Positions 1 through 8,617 of a DNA stretch of 62,819 bases are shown here, in pieces. The notes beneath the pieces are model-generated. The model saw only the letters and a list, made by a program, of their open reading frames with translations. It made no database searches and had not been told where the DNA came from. Within the stretch, counting starts at the first letter, position 1. The number at the start of each line of letters is the position of its first letter. The translations under genes were made by a program, and so were the position numbers. Source of the stretch: Syntrophorhabdaceae bacterium (GTDB lineage Bacteria; Desulfobacterota; Syntrophorhabdia; Syntrophorhabdales; Syntrophorhabdaceae); contig DATKMQ010000096.1 in the NCBI GenBank assembly GCA_035541755.1, forward strand, positions 1-62,819, in the 5' to 3' direction.

Positions 1-927
1 GGCGAGGCAAACAAGCCTTTCCTCCTTGCGCTCGCAGGATCGAGTGAGGCCGTGGCGAGTTTCTTCAAGCCCGGCGAGTTGTCCCAGTCACAACAGAAAA
101 GCGGTCTCTGGCTTAACGGGTACGAGCAATGGGGCTATCAGGATGAGACATCCGGATTCAGCGGGTACAACTACAATCTATACGGGGGAACCCTGGGGTT
201 TGATCGGATGCTTTCTGATCATCTCATGGCCGGCATTAGCCTTGCCCACTCGAGAACCTCTGTGCGTCTCGATGAGCACATGGGAGAGACCGACATCAAC
301 GGTGTGATCGCTTCGCTCTATGGGACCTATTTTACCACTCATGCCTATGCAGAGGGCGCCCTCTCGTATGGGAGAAACGCCTACAATAATTATCGTTACC
401 TCTCCATCGGATCCATGCAGAGAACGGCCCGTAGTGATCATAACGGGGACGTATATTCAGCTTATCTGGGTGGCGGTTACGTGTTCGATGTAAATAAATG
501 GGCTATAGGTCCCTTCGGTTCTTTGAAATATGTGTATCTGAACGAAGAGGGCTTTACCGAAATAGGTGCGGACAGCCTGAACCTGACGGTCAGCCGGAGC
601 AAAACGGATTCGCTTGTCTCCGAATTGGGACTACGTGTTGCGCGGGCATTCAAGACCGAATCGGGCAACCTGATTCCCGAAGTGACTGCAGCATTGAATT
701 ATGATTTTGATATCGACGACCGGGTAATTACGGCCTCTTTTTCAGGTTCCCCCGACGCGACCCTTACCATGAAAGGACAGGGGGTGGAAAAGTACGGAGT
801 GACGGTGGGAGCCGGTTTGACCTTTATCCATAACAATGGATTTTCGACCGCGCTCAAATACACCGGCGAATTCAGAAACAAATACCAGTCCCACGGCATC
901 GTGGGACAATTGCGTTTCCAATTCTGA
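1..927 (+). CDS. Autotransporter beta-barrel domain protein (5'-partial)
   Basis: The frame is open from the first base, so the true start lies outside the window; the GTG at 52 is only an internal candidate. The visible 309 codons read as the C-terminal translocator of a type V autotransporter: an opening WLNGYEQWG strand, many alternating hydrophobic/aromatic strands (for example AYAEGALSYGRNAYNNY, GGGYVFDVNKWAIGPFGSL) and a terminal ..GQLRFQF with the final Phe that the BAM machinery of Gram-negative bacteria recognises. It should insert in the outer membrane and export or anchor an N-terminal passenger, which is not visible, so the passenger function is unknown. No obvious terminator follows. 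Confidence 0.85.
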   Translation, partial: GEANKPFLLALAGSSEAVASFFKPGELSQSQQKSGLWLNGYEQWGYQDETSGFSGYNYNLYGGTLGFDRMLSDHLMAGISLAHSRTSVRLDEHMGETDINGVIASLYGTYFTTHAYAEGALSYGRNAYNNYRYLSIGSMQRTARSDHNGDVYSAYLGGGYVFDVNKWAIGPFGSLKYVYLNEEGFTEIGADSLNLTVSRSKTDSLVSELGLRVARAFKTESGNLIPEVTAALNYDFDIDDRVITASFSGSPDATLTMKGQGVEKYGVTVGAGLTFIHNNGFSTALKYTGEFRNKYQSHGIVGQLRFQF

Positions 928-1276
928 TCTTACGTACCATCTGGCCCTATTTTCGCATCCGGATTGGTGCAAAGATCATGGTAGTTCTTTTCGCCTCGCT
1001 CAATCCAATCAACTGTTGTCACCATATTGTGCGGTGAACACGGTAGTATCAGGCGTTTTTCTTCCCGCAATGCGACGAAGCATGTTAAGAAACTGAATTT
1101 AGTATGCCGGTATGTTATATATGAGGCGTGAGGCATGAATATGAAGAGCACTTTTCAACCGGCGCATCCACGACGACCGCGTCCGGTTGCACAAACAATT
1201 TTGTGTAGCAGGTCGTCTCACAAGCGGGCGACTTAAGACGAGCTGTGGACGAATTGTCAAATAAAACGGAACCACG
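928..1276. other. Intergenic region, no gene seen
   Basis: About 350 bases between the autotransporter and the NimA-like gene. No reading frame here looks protein-like and I see no clear hairpin with a T-tract. It presumably holds the promoter of the downstream gene, but no convincing -35/-10 pair stands out. Confidence 0.4.
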
Positions 1277-1777
1277 ATGAAATACAGGATCAAACCTTCG
1301 GAAAAGAATAACGAGGAATGCGAGAATATTATCAGGGGCACATACCATGGCGTGCTGTCGTTAAGCCGCGAAAATGAACCGTACGCTGTGCCCATGAACC
1401 ACGCCTACGAAGATGGGAGGTTCTATTTTCACTGCGCTGTGGGCGGGAAGAAGATCGATTATATAAAGACAAACCCGTTCGCGGCATATACGATCATGAA
1501 ATATTATGGAACTCCCGATGACTTCAGAGACAGGAATAATTGCCACGGGAAATGGGAGAGTATCATTGCCTACGGCAAGGCGCGGTGCGTCGAGGATGAA
1601 AAGGAGCTCATGGACGTGTTCGTCCGGTTCATGAAATATTATGGAAAGGAACATTATCAGCCAAAGGAATCATCGTTTTTGGAAACGAGAGCGGTAGTCA
1701 TGCATGTCGAGAGGATGACGGCAAGAAGAGAATTGGATGCCAAGGCAACCGAGTTCTATGAGTGGGAGGAAGCCTGA
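1277..1777 (+). CDS. Pyridoxamine 5'-phosphate oxidase-like / NimA-type flavoprotein
   Basis: A 166-residue protein of the split-barrel flavin-binding fold. The N-terminal stretch GVLSLSRENEPYAVPMNHAY followed by GRFYFHCAVGGKKIDYI is the typical PNPOx-like/NimA pattern: the first strands, then the segment that binds FMN and sets the dimer. Relatives are small cytoplasmic flavin or haem proteins; some (NimA) reduce nitroimidazoles, many have unknown substrates. The start has only a weak ribosome site (GGAACC). It stands alone, about 100 bases before an unrelated transport protein. The fold assignment is good, the physiological substrate unknown. Confidence 0.8.
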   Translation: MKYRIKPSEKNNEECENIIRGTYHGVLSLSRENEPYAVPMNHAYEDGRFYFHCAVGGKKIDYIKTNPFAAYTIMKYYGTPDDFRDRNNCHGKWESIIAYGKARCVEDEKELMDVFVRFMKYYGKEHYQPKESSFLETRAVVMHVERMTARRELDAKATEFYEWEEA

Positions 1778-1883
1778 TCGTAGGCGGGACTGAACCCATG
1801 CTATAGTACCTGGCCGTGGCTTTTTAACTGGCTATGGCTATAAGATAATTGTGTAGCAGAGATTGCCGTGACGGAGGTGCAAC

Positions 1884-3449
1884 GTGATGAGAAAGGACGT
1901 AACGATCGTGAGGTTCTGGCGCCATGCACTTATGGTCTGCCTTGTCTCGATAGCCGTCTTTTGCCCGGTGTGGGACGGATTGGCCAAATCGCCCCAATAC
2001 GGGGGTGTTATGAGAATGTCCGACCAGACAGATGGGATTTCTATCGGCTATCCACCTAAATTGCTCAGGGTTTATGGTATCAAGCAGGCATCCCCGGCGG
2101 TCGAGACGCTCTTTCGCATAGACAAGACCGGGAGGGCGGTGCCATGGCTCGTCAAGAGTTTCAAAGAAAATGCGGTCTCAAAATCGGTGACGCTCGTACT
2201 GAGGACGGGCGTCAAGTTTCATGACGGAACGGATTTTAATGCCGAGGCTGTGAAGTGGAACCTGGAAGAGCATCTCGCGGCCAAAAGTCAGGGGACCGAA
2301 AAGATCAAGTCAATCGATGTGCTCGATTCTGAAACGTTGCGTATCAACCTTTCGGAATGGGACAATACACTGACGAGCAGCCTTGCCCTGACACTCGGTA
2401 TGATCATATCACCCACCGCATGCAAGAAGAATGGCGAGGAATGGGCAATGTCGCATCCGGTGGGCACCGGACCTTTCCAGTTCGTGAGCTGGGAAAAGGA
2501 CGTACGAACCATATACAAGAAGTTTCCAAATTACTGGCAAAAAGGAAAACCATATCTGGACGGCATCGAATGGATTCCCATAGCCGACTCCAACACCCGG
2601 ACGCTGAGCTTCAAAAGGGGAGAGCTGGACCTCATCCTGTGGGTCGCGGCAAAGGATGTGACCGATCTTGAAAAAGGGGGCGCTCTGGTCACCAGGCGCC
2701 GGGCCGGCTCAGGGGTCACTGCCCTTGTACCTGATTCAGCGAATCCCGTCTCACCCTTTGCCAAGCTGAAGGTTAGACAGGCAGCACAGTATGCCATTGA
2801 CGAAGATGCCGTGGTCAGATCTATTTTCCATGGTGAAGCGGAGGTGACAAATCAGTGGGCGTACAGGGGCCATTGGGCTTTCAATCCGTCCATAATCGGT
2901 TACCCCTATAACCCCGCCAAGGCCCGCAAACTCCTCGCCGAAGCAGGTTACCCAAAAGGTTTCAAGACGAAGCTTATTTATCGGACGACCCCGGAGGCAG
3001 ACCAGCTATTTGCCGCTGTGCAGGGATATTTGCAGGCGGTAGGCATCGATGCGGAGCTTGAGCCCGCCCAAACCGGCCGATGGAACCAGGCCGTTCTTCA
3101 AGGCGGGAAATGGGAAGGGTTGGCAATGGGGGATCTGATGCCCAACCCGGAGACGGCCGCCGCACTCTTACAGAGGTACAGTGGAGGCGGGCCGTTCTTC
3201 ACCCAGATGCTCGCACCGGAAGATTACGTACAAGCGATTAAGCGCGCTAATACCGCCCAGAATTTCAAGGAAAAACAGAAGTGGACCAGGGAAGCACTGA
3301 AAAGTATGATCGACACACACTGCCTGCAGATCATACTTTACGCCCAATCTTTCTTCGCCGTGTCCAAACCATATCTTCACAATCACGGCTTCTACGAGAC
3401 CCCGAACGGGGTGGGTTCCACGCCTGAGGAGGCATGGATTGAGCGGTGA
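1884..3449 (+). CDS. ABC transporter solute-binding protein, family 5 (peptide/nickel type)
   Basis: A 521-residue periplasmic binding protein of the SBP_bac_5 family. An N-terminal signal peptide (hydrophobic stretch about residues 14-32, cut near GLAKS) precedes the two-lobed domain. Family hallmarks are VTLVLRTGVKFHDGTDFNAEAVKWN near residue 110 (split here as VTLVLRTGVKFHDG and TDFNAEAVKWN), HPVGTGPFQFVSWE near 190, and the KVRQAAQYAID segment near 300. These proteins deliver oligopeptides, nickel or other small molecules to a DppBC-type permease. No permease or ATPase gene adjoins it, so it is an orphan here and probably works with a transporter encoded elsewhere. The ligand cannot be read from the sequence. 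Confidence 0.88.
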   Translation: MMRKDVTIVRFWRHALMVCLVSIAVFCPVWDGLAKSPQYGGVMRMSDQTDGISIGYPPKLLRVYGIKQASPAVETLFRIDKTGRAVPWLVKSFKENAVSKSVTLVLRTGVKFHDGTDFNAEAVKWNLEEHLAAKSQGTEKIKSIDVLDSETLRINLSEWDNTLTSSLALTLGMIISPTACKKNGEEWAMSHPVGTGPFQFVSWEKDVRTIYKKFPNYWQKGKPYLDGIEWIPIADSNTRTLSFKRGELDLILWVAAKDVTDLEKGGALVTRRRAGSGVTALVPDSANPVSPFAKLKVRQAAQYAIDEDAVVRSIFHGEAEVTNQWAYRGHWAFNPSIIGYPYNPAKARKLLAEAGYPKGFKTKLIYRTTPEADQLFAAVQGYLQAVGIDAELEPAQTGRWNQAVLQGGKWEGLAMGDLMPNPETAAALLQRYSGGGPFFTQMLAPEDYVQAIKRANTAQNFKEKQKWTREALKSMIDTHCLQIILYAQSFFAVSKPYLHNHGFYETPNGVGSTPEEAWIER

Positions 3450-3610
3450 AGATGGACGGACAGCAGACAATCCATTACAAGTCGGCCTCGCACGGATCTT
3501 CTTGTAGACCAAAAAATGGGGAAGTGCCTCCTAAGGTGTGTAATAAGACCACATTCGTGTCAGGGGTGCATCCCGCGAGGCCGAAGCCAATACCCAACCA
3601 AAATACCCCC

Positions 3611-3640
3611 TTGACAGTTAAAAAGCAAGAATCATATGAT
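3611..3640 (+). promoter_or_regulatory. Sigma-70-type promoter for the 3687-4634 gene pair
   Basis: TTGACA at 3611-3616, an 18-base spacer, and TATGAT at 3635-3640. The -35 matches consensus exactly and the -10 matches 5 of 6. Transcription would begin near 3647, about 40 bases before the small gene at 3687. Confidence 0.6.
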
Positions 3641-3686
3641 TAAAGAGGAACTCAAATGTTGAGCCGATGTAGATGGGGGCGCGAAA

Positions 3687-3917
3687 ATGATACTTCATGT
3701 ACAGTATCAAGATGACCATTACGATTATGTGGGTCCTGGTATTCTTGAGAAGCTGCTCAAAGACGAGTATGTGAGACGGTTCTATCGTCCATCCGAGAAA
3801 AGATGGGTAGACATTGTCCACGATCCCATTCGCGGGATCGGCGGTGATTATGGTGGACCGGAGAGAAGGAAGAATCCTCCAGGCGCCCGGGTGCGCACTT
3901 CGTCGATTACCGTATAA
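3687..3917 (+). CDS. Small conserved protein, GSU3473-like
   Basis: A 76-residue soluble protein. It contains YDYVGPGILEKLLKDEYVRRFYRPS, read in two parts as YDYVGPGILEKL and KDEYVRRFYRPS, then a DPIRGIGGDYGGPERR stretch. That DP(I/L)RG..GxYxGPERR ending resembles a family of small Geobacter-type proteins (GSU3473 family) of unknown function; this is recalled from memory and was not searched. The stop codon TAA directly abuts the GTG start of the hydrolase gene, so the two are very probably co-transcribed from the promoter at 3611. The function is unknown. Confidence 0.6.
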   Translation: MILHVQYQDDHYDYVGPGILEKLLKDEYVRRFYRPSEKRWVDIVHDPIRGIGGDYGGPERRKNPPGARVRTSSITV

Positions 3918-4634
3918 GTGAGTCTTTCAATAAACCGGCTCAGGCCATTCGTAATCATTGTAGTGCTTCTCATGTCCACGCAAGGCTATGCCGTCTCCTC
4001 TCACTATGTCGTTCTCCTTCACGGTTTGGCAAGAACAAGTGGTTCCATGCAGGGACTGGAAGAATATCTGTTAAGGCAAGGTTATCAAGTACTGAACATC
4101 GACTATCCTTCGAGAAAATATGGGATATCCAAACTGGCTCGCTTAATCAGGGATGAAATCATATTGAAAACAGCCGGCGCTGAAAAGGTTGATTTCATTA
4201 CTCATTCCATGGGAGGGATTATTCTGCGTTATATCCAAAAAAACTATCCTCTCCCCAATTTGGGACGCGTTGTTATGCTGAGCCCTCCTAACCATGGAAG
4301 TGAAGTGGTAGATAAACTCGGGAGTTTGTGGATTTTTGGATATATAAATGGCCCCGCAGGAAGAGAGCTGGCTACAAATAAAGATGGCATTACTCAGACG
4401 TTGGGAAAAGTGAATTTCGAGTTAGGGGTAATTACAGGGGACAGGAGCATAAACTGGATCAATTCCCTGATGATTCCGGGAAAAGATGACGGGAAAGTAT
4501 CAGTTGAGAGTGCAAAAATTGATGGCATGACCGATTTTCTTGTTGTTCATGTGTCTCATCCGTTCATAATGAACGATCGAACGGTAATGGCCCAATGTCT
4601 TTACTTCCTACAAAATGGAAAGTTTCAGCGATAA
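3918..4634 (+). CDS. Secreted alpha/beta-hydrolase, lipase-like
   Basis: A 238-residue protein starting at a GTG that follows the previous stop without a gap. Residues 8-26 form a signal peptide or membrane anchor. The alpha/beta-hydrolase core shows the oxyanion-hole motif LLHGLART (residues 33-40), the nucleophile elbow THSMGG with Ser97, an acid candidate at Asp190/Asp191 (PGKDDGKV) and the catalytic His in VSHPFIM near residue 214. The spacing fits triacylglycerol-lipase-like or PGAP1-like esterases. It likely hydrolyses an ester in the periplasm or outside the cell; the substrate is unknown. Confidence 0.85.
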   Translation: MSLSINRLRPFVIIVVLLMSTQGYAVSSHYVVLLHGLARTSGSMQGLEEYLLRQGYQVLNIDYPSRKYGISKLARLIRDEIILKTAGAEKVDFITHSMGGIILRYIQKNYPLPNLGRVVMLSPPNHGSEVVDKLGSLWIFGYINGPAGRELATNKDGITQTLGKVNFELGVITGDRSINWINSLMIPGKDDGKVSVESAKIDGMTDFLVVHVSHPFIMNDRTVMAQCLYFLQNGKFQR

Positions 4635-5055
4635 TCTTTGCCCAGGAATCCGATTCTTGGTTAGTAGATCGGGTTCGCATTTTTTTACTGAAAAATAAGG
4701 GTTGCTCGCCGTGCGACAAAAATACCCCCGACACTTAATAATATTTGACACACAGGAGTACAGAAGGCCTCGATTATTGATTGACCGATTATTTTCTTGA
4801 TTTTTGCCCACCCTTCAAAGATAATAAGCTAGTTATTGGGGACATCAGTAATCTTTAATAAGTACGGAAATCACTGAGGCATAAGTAGAGGCCGCAGAAC
4901 GCTGGCAGGCGTCATGTTTAAGCCCGGCCCACTGAGCAACCGGGGTTCTATGAGAATGCTCGCACATCCGTACATGGACGGCATCGGGCATCAGATATGG
5001 AACAAAGGTGACGAATGTGGGTAAGGCAATACTCATTTAAGGAGGTTCGTCAGAA
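4635..5055. other. Intergenic region, 421 bases
   Basis: The first half is AT-rich; the second half (about 4870-5000) is GC-richer and could be a structured 5' leader of the PEP-CTERM gene. I looked for a GEMM (c-di-GMP) or cobalamin riboswitch core and did not find the conserved segments. A ribosome site (AAGGAGG, about 5039-5045) precedes the ATG at 5056. Confidence 0.4.
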
Positions 5056-5646
5056 ATGAAATCCGTAAAAGCAGTGCAATCATTCATGCTCGCAGTGACC
5101 ATTCTCCTGGCAACAAGCAGTATCGGGGCGGCTTTACAGACCTGGGAGCTCCAGGCAACGGCGATCAACAAATATGGTTCTTCTTTCGTACCACCACCTT
5201 TTGCGAGTCCCGGAGCCAATATTGTGATTGATTACATAATCGATGATCAGGCAGGTATTCTAGAAGGGGAAATCTATCGCGCGGTGAAAAGCGTGTATCT
5301 CGACGGAGAATCCACGATAACAAATGACGGATCTGTCATTACTGTCCCTGGGTTAACCGCGATCAATGCCAGCCTGGATAACAGGATAAACGACTCTCTC
5401 TATTTCATTTCATTAAATCGAACTGGGGGGACTGTTCAGCCCACGTTGGCGCTCACACTTCAGGACATTGCCGCGTCTGTTGCATCCGGTCAGGGCACAG
5501 AGCTGCGCCTGGATTTTTCTGGAAATGACAATAGCGTCTACGCGATACCAACGTCATTTGCCCCGGTGCCTGTACCCGCCGCCCTGCCTCTTTTGAGTTC
5601 CGGCCTGGCGGTCCTTGGATTGATTCGCAGAAAAAGGAAAGTATGA
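5056..5646 (+). CDS. PEP-CTERM (VPLPA-type) exported protein
   Basis: A 196-residue protein with an N-terminal signal peptide (AVQSFMLAVTILLATSSIGA) and a C-terminal sorting signal: APVPVPAALPLLSSGLAVL followed by GLIRRKRKV, that is a VP-P motif, a hydrophobic helix and a basic tail. This is the PEP-CTERM/VPLPA-CTERM tripartite signal handled by exosortase, which sends proteins to the cell surface, often with exopolysaccharide. The middle is a Ser/Asn/Thr-rich beta-type domain without cysteines. A good AAGGAGG ribosome site precedes the ATG. No exosortase gene is in the window. Confidence 0.85.
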   Translation: MKSVKAVQSFMLAVTILLATSSIGAALQTWELQATAINKYGSSFVPPPFASPGANIVIDYIIDDQAGILEGEIYRAVKSVYLDGESTITNDGSVITVPGLTAINASLDNRINDSLYFISLNRTGGTVQPTLALTLQDIAASVASGQGTELRLDFSGNDNSVYAIPTSFAPVPVPAALPLLSSGLAVLGLIRRKRKV

Positions 5647-5727
5647 GGCTGACATTTACAGGAGTTTAACAAGGCAATTCCGCAAACGTCTTGCAGCGAG
5701 TGACGATGCTTATATTATCCCGTGCTA

Positions 5728-6534
5728 CTATTTGCCCTTGAACACGGGTTTGCGTTTACCGAGGAAAGCTTTTGCAGCCTCGATGTGATCCTCCGTCTCG
5801 GAGAGAAGTGCGAGCTGCGATGATATATAGTCCAGATGTGCGCTGAGGCTCGAGGTTTGCGCCTGGTACACGGCACGCTTCATCATACGTACGGCGAGCG
5901 GAGGCTTGTCCGCGATCTTGCGGGCGAGCGTAAGAGTTTCTGCCATGAGCTTTTCGTGAGACACAACGCGGTTGACGATGCCCAGTTTTAGGGCTTCTTC
6001 GGCGCTCAGTACATCGCCTGTCAGTAGCAGCTCAAGGGCCTTCGATTGACCTGCAATCCTCGGCAAGAAATAGGCCCCTCCGTCGCCGGGCACGAGTCCC
6101 ATGGTGATGTAAGATTCCGCAAGCTTTGCGCGGTCCGAGCAGATTCGAAGATCGCACATGAGCGCCATATCCAGGCCTGCACCGATGGCGTGCCCGTTGA
6201 TTGCTGCAATGACGGGCTTGTCGAGGTCCTCGAGGGTAAGCACAATACGGTGGACGCCCTCCCAAAGAAAACGTTTCATATCCCAGGATTGCAGCTTACC
6301 GTCCGCCATATCTTTGATGTCCCCGCCAGAGCAGAAGGTATCACCCTTTCCCGTGACAATGATGACGCGCACCGTATCATCTCTCTTCGCTTGCTCGAGG
6401 CCTTGCCTCCACAAGGTTATCATCTCGGGGCTGAATGCGTTCTTCTTCTCAGGCCTGTTGAGTATGATGTATGCGATATTGTCTTTCACTTCATAGAGAA
6501 CGTGCTTGTCACTCACTTCACGGGAAACCTGCAT
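5728..6534 (-). CDS. Enoyl-CoA hydratase/isomerase (crotonase) family protein
   Basis: A 268-residue crotonase. The CoA-binding and oxyanion-hole segments are clear: ILNRPEKKNAFSPEM near residue 25, FCSGGDIKDM near 68, INGHAIGAGLDMALMCDL near 112 and MGLVPGDGGAYFLPRI near 145. The two glutamates used by classical hydratases (Glu144 and Glu164 of rat ECH) are replaced: the first by Asp (GLDMALM), the second by Tyr (AESYITMG). An Asp in PGDGG lies in the loop where some isomerases and dehalogenases of this superfamily carry a catalytic Asp. The fold is certain but hydratase activity should not be assumed. It lies downstream of the TRAP operon on the same strand, with a 276-base gap. Confidence 0.85.
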   Translation of the reverse strand: MQVSREVSDKHVLYEVKDNIAYIILNRPEKKNAFSPEMITLWRQGLEQAKRDDTVRVIIVTGKGDTFCSGGDIKDMADGKLQSWDMKRFLWEGVHRIVLTLEDLDKPVIAAINGHAIGAGLDMALMCDLRICSDRAKLAESYITMGLVPGDGGAYFLPRIAGQSKALELLLTGDVLSAEEALKLGIVNRVVSHEKLMAETLTLARKIADKPPLAVRMMKRAVYQAQTSSLSAHLDYISSQLALLSETEDHIEAAKAFLGKRKPVFKGK

Positions 6535-6810
6535 ATTACGGGACCATCCTCATATTTTTGCCTCAGTATAGCAGACTCACCATCCAATAGCCATTGGAGA
6601 TTTCACATAGGCGAAGACCTTACCACTCATCGGTCCTAGCACTCAGGCAACTAAGAAAGAGTGCCGGTCTACCTGAGCATTTTGTGGTCTTAGCCGGTCG
6701 GACGGTTTCTACCGGAGGCGCGGATGATGTCCTGGTCTATGGCACAGGCATAGCCATTCGCAAGGCTTTTCCCGGTACCCGATCTGACAGATTGCGGCGG
6801 GAATGCCCGC

Positions 6811-8112
6811 TTACCCCATCAACCGCGGCAGGAACAGAGCTAGTTGGGGAAATGCGAGGAGCAGAAGCATGATAACCGCCACGGCGATCGTATAAGGCAA
6901 AACGCCTTTGAAAATCGTTTCCAACGGAATGTCCGGAGCGATACCCTTCACAATAAACATTGTCATCCCGACCGGCGGGCTTATCATACCCATCTGGACG
7001 ACAAGCACGGTGATTACGCCAAACCAAATGGGGTCAAAACCGAGCTTTGTGACCACAGGGAAAAAGATGGGAAGGGTGAGAAGTATCATTGCGAGTTCGT
7101 CAAGGAAGGTGCCAAGAAGGATGTACATCAAGAAGATGACGAGCATAATTAAGACGGGAGGGAGAGGAAGAGTGCTCACCCAGCCGGCGAGCTCCATAGG
7201 TATGGTGGTCACCGCAAAGAAGGCATTGAAAATCATGGCCCCCGTTACCACGATGAAGATCATGCCTGTGTTGCGCATCGTATCGATGACCGACTCTCTA
7301 AATCCCTGCCAGCTAAGCTGTCTTCTTATGAGAGACAAAAGCGTGGCGCCGCACGCGCCGACCGCTCCCGCTTCCGTGGGCGTGAACCAGCCGACCATAA
7401 GCCCACCGAGGACGAGTGCAGTCAGGGCCAATATGTCGATACACTCCCCAAATGCCGATATCATTTCACTGAAGGAGAAGGTTTGCCCGGGAGGAGCCAG
7501 GCTGGGGTTACGCTTGACCATTATGTATATAACACCGATGAACATGAGAGAAAGGATAATTCCGGGTACGATCCCCGCTATGAAGAGCTTGCCTATGGAC
7601 TGTTGGGTCATTATGCCGTAGATAATGAAGACACCGGAGGGCGGTATGAGTATGTCCAGGGTGCCGCCGGAAGCCATCGAACCGGCGATTAACGCATCGT
7701 CATACTTGTAGCGCCTCATTTCCGGAATGGCGATGAGGCCGATTGTCAACGTGCAGGCGATGCTGGACGAACTGATGGCAGAGAACACCCCACAGGCGAA
7801 GATCGTCGCGATCGCCAGACCGCCGGGCATGCGTCGGGTGAGAACCCGGGCAAGTCGAAAGAGCGATCGGCCGAAGCCCGCGTTGAGTATGACCGTGCCC
7901 ATGAAAAGAAAGAGTGGGAGCACGCAATAATCGTAATTGGAGATAACCCCATAGGGAATGCTGCCGAGGATATGAAGGGCCCCGCTCAGCTTCACAATGA
8001 ACATGAAACCGATGGAGCCCACGAGCAGCATCGCAAAACCGATCGGTAGACCGGCGAACATGAGTACGAGAAGCAGGATAACGCCTACTGTGCCAGTCTC
8101 TATAGGGGTCAT
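6811..8112 (-). CDS. dctM: TRAP transporter large permease DctM
   Basis: I place the start at 8112 (MTPIETGTVGVI): its ATG overlaps the dctQ stop as ATGA, whereas an earlier in-frame ATG would overlap dctQ by over 80 bases. The 433-residue protein is highly hydrophobic with about 12 predicted membrane segments, including GLPIGFAMLLVGSIGF, GCVFSAISSSS-like segments, GGTLDILIPPSGVFIIYGI and EAGAVGACGATL, all characteristic of DctM/SiaM large subunits. It forms the Na+-coupled translocation channel with DctQ and receives substrate from DctP. The cargo is probably an organic acid, given the neighbouring crotonase. Confidence 0.92.
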   Translation of the reverse strand: MTPIETGTVGVILLLVLMFAGLPIGFAMLLVGSIGFMFIVKLSGALHILGSIPYGVISNYDYCVLPLFLFMGTVILNAGFGRSLFRLARVLTRRMPGGLAIATIFACGVFSAISSSSIACTLTIGLIAIPEMRRYKYDDALIAGSMASGGTLDILIPPSGVFIIYGIMTQQSIGKLFIAGIVPGIILSLMFIGVIYIMVKRNPSLAPPGQTFSFSEMISAFGECIDILALTALVLGGLMVGWFTPTEAGAVGACGATLLSLIRRQLSWQGFRESVIDTMRNTGMIFIVVTGAMIFNAFFAVTTIPMELAGWVSTLPLPPVLIMLVIFLMYILLGTFLDELAMILLTLPIFFPVVTKLGFDPIWFGVITVLVVQMGMISPPVGMTMFIVKGIAPDIPLETIFKGVLPYTIAVAVIMLLLLAFPQLALFLPRLMG

Positions 8113-8597
8113 GGCTCGTCCTTCCCTCTGATCGCCCTGATCAGATGTACCACGAGAAAGCAGGCAAGAATGAATACGCCGGCCGCCCACGTAAATTTGA
8201 ACGGAGACGTGGGGATACTCATCGTCATTGTTACGTCCTGCAGCTTGACGGACTTGAAAGCGTCGAGGATGACCGCATAGAGGAGAAAGAGCACGGCGCC
8301 AAGGCTGAGGGCCGAAGTGACGCTGTCGAAAACCCTCTTGGTTTTAGGTTTCAAGCGGGTCATCAGGACGTCGACCGCCACGTTGGCCCGTTCCCGCGCG
8401 GTGAAGCCGACTGCTGCGGCGACCACAATTACCCCCGCGAGGCCGGCGATCTCAATGGTGCCGGTGATAGGTGTACGAAAAAGGGCGCGCCCCACGCTGT
8501 TGCCGGTGACGATAATTATCATGATCATCAACGGGATAGCGCCTATTACACAGAGAGCCGCGCCGACAATACGTCCAAATTTCGAGAAAAATTTCAT
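8109..8597 (-). CDS. dctQ: TRAP transporter small permease DctQ
   Basis: A 162-residue membrane protein with four predicted helices (about residues 8-32, 45-66, 88-110 and 130-152), the normal DctQ topology. The stretch GTIEIAGLAGVIVVAAAVGF and the ERANVAVDVL segment after helix 2 are family-typical. It lies between dctP (20-base gap) and dctM (4-base overlap), so the three genes form one operon. Confidence 0.9.
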   Translation of the reverse strand: MKFFSKFGRIVGAALCVIGAIPLMIMIIIVTGNSVGRALFRTPITGTIEIAGLAGVIVVAAAVGFTARERANVAVDVLMTRLKPKTKRVFDSVTSALSLGAVLFLLYAVILDAFKSVKLQDVTMTMSIPTSPFKFTWAAGVFILACFLVVHLIRAIRGKDEP

Positions 8598-8617
8598 GGC
8601 TTTCGCCCTCCGTGTCG

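Noticed and set aside
4870-5000. Possible riboswitch before the PEP-CTERM gene at 5056
   Set aside because: Checked for GEMM and cobalamin core segments; neither is present. Only unspecific hairpins are visible.
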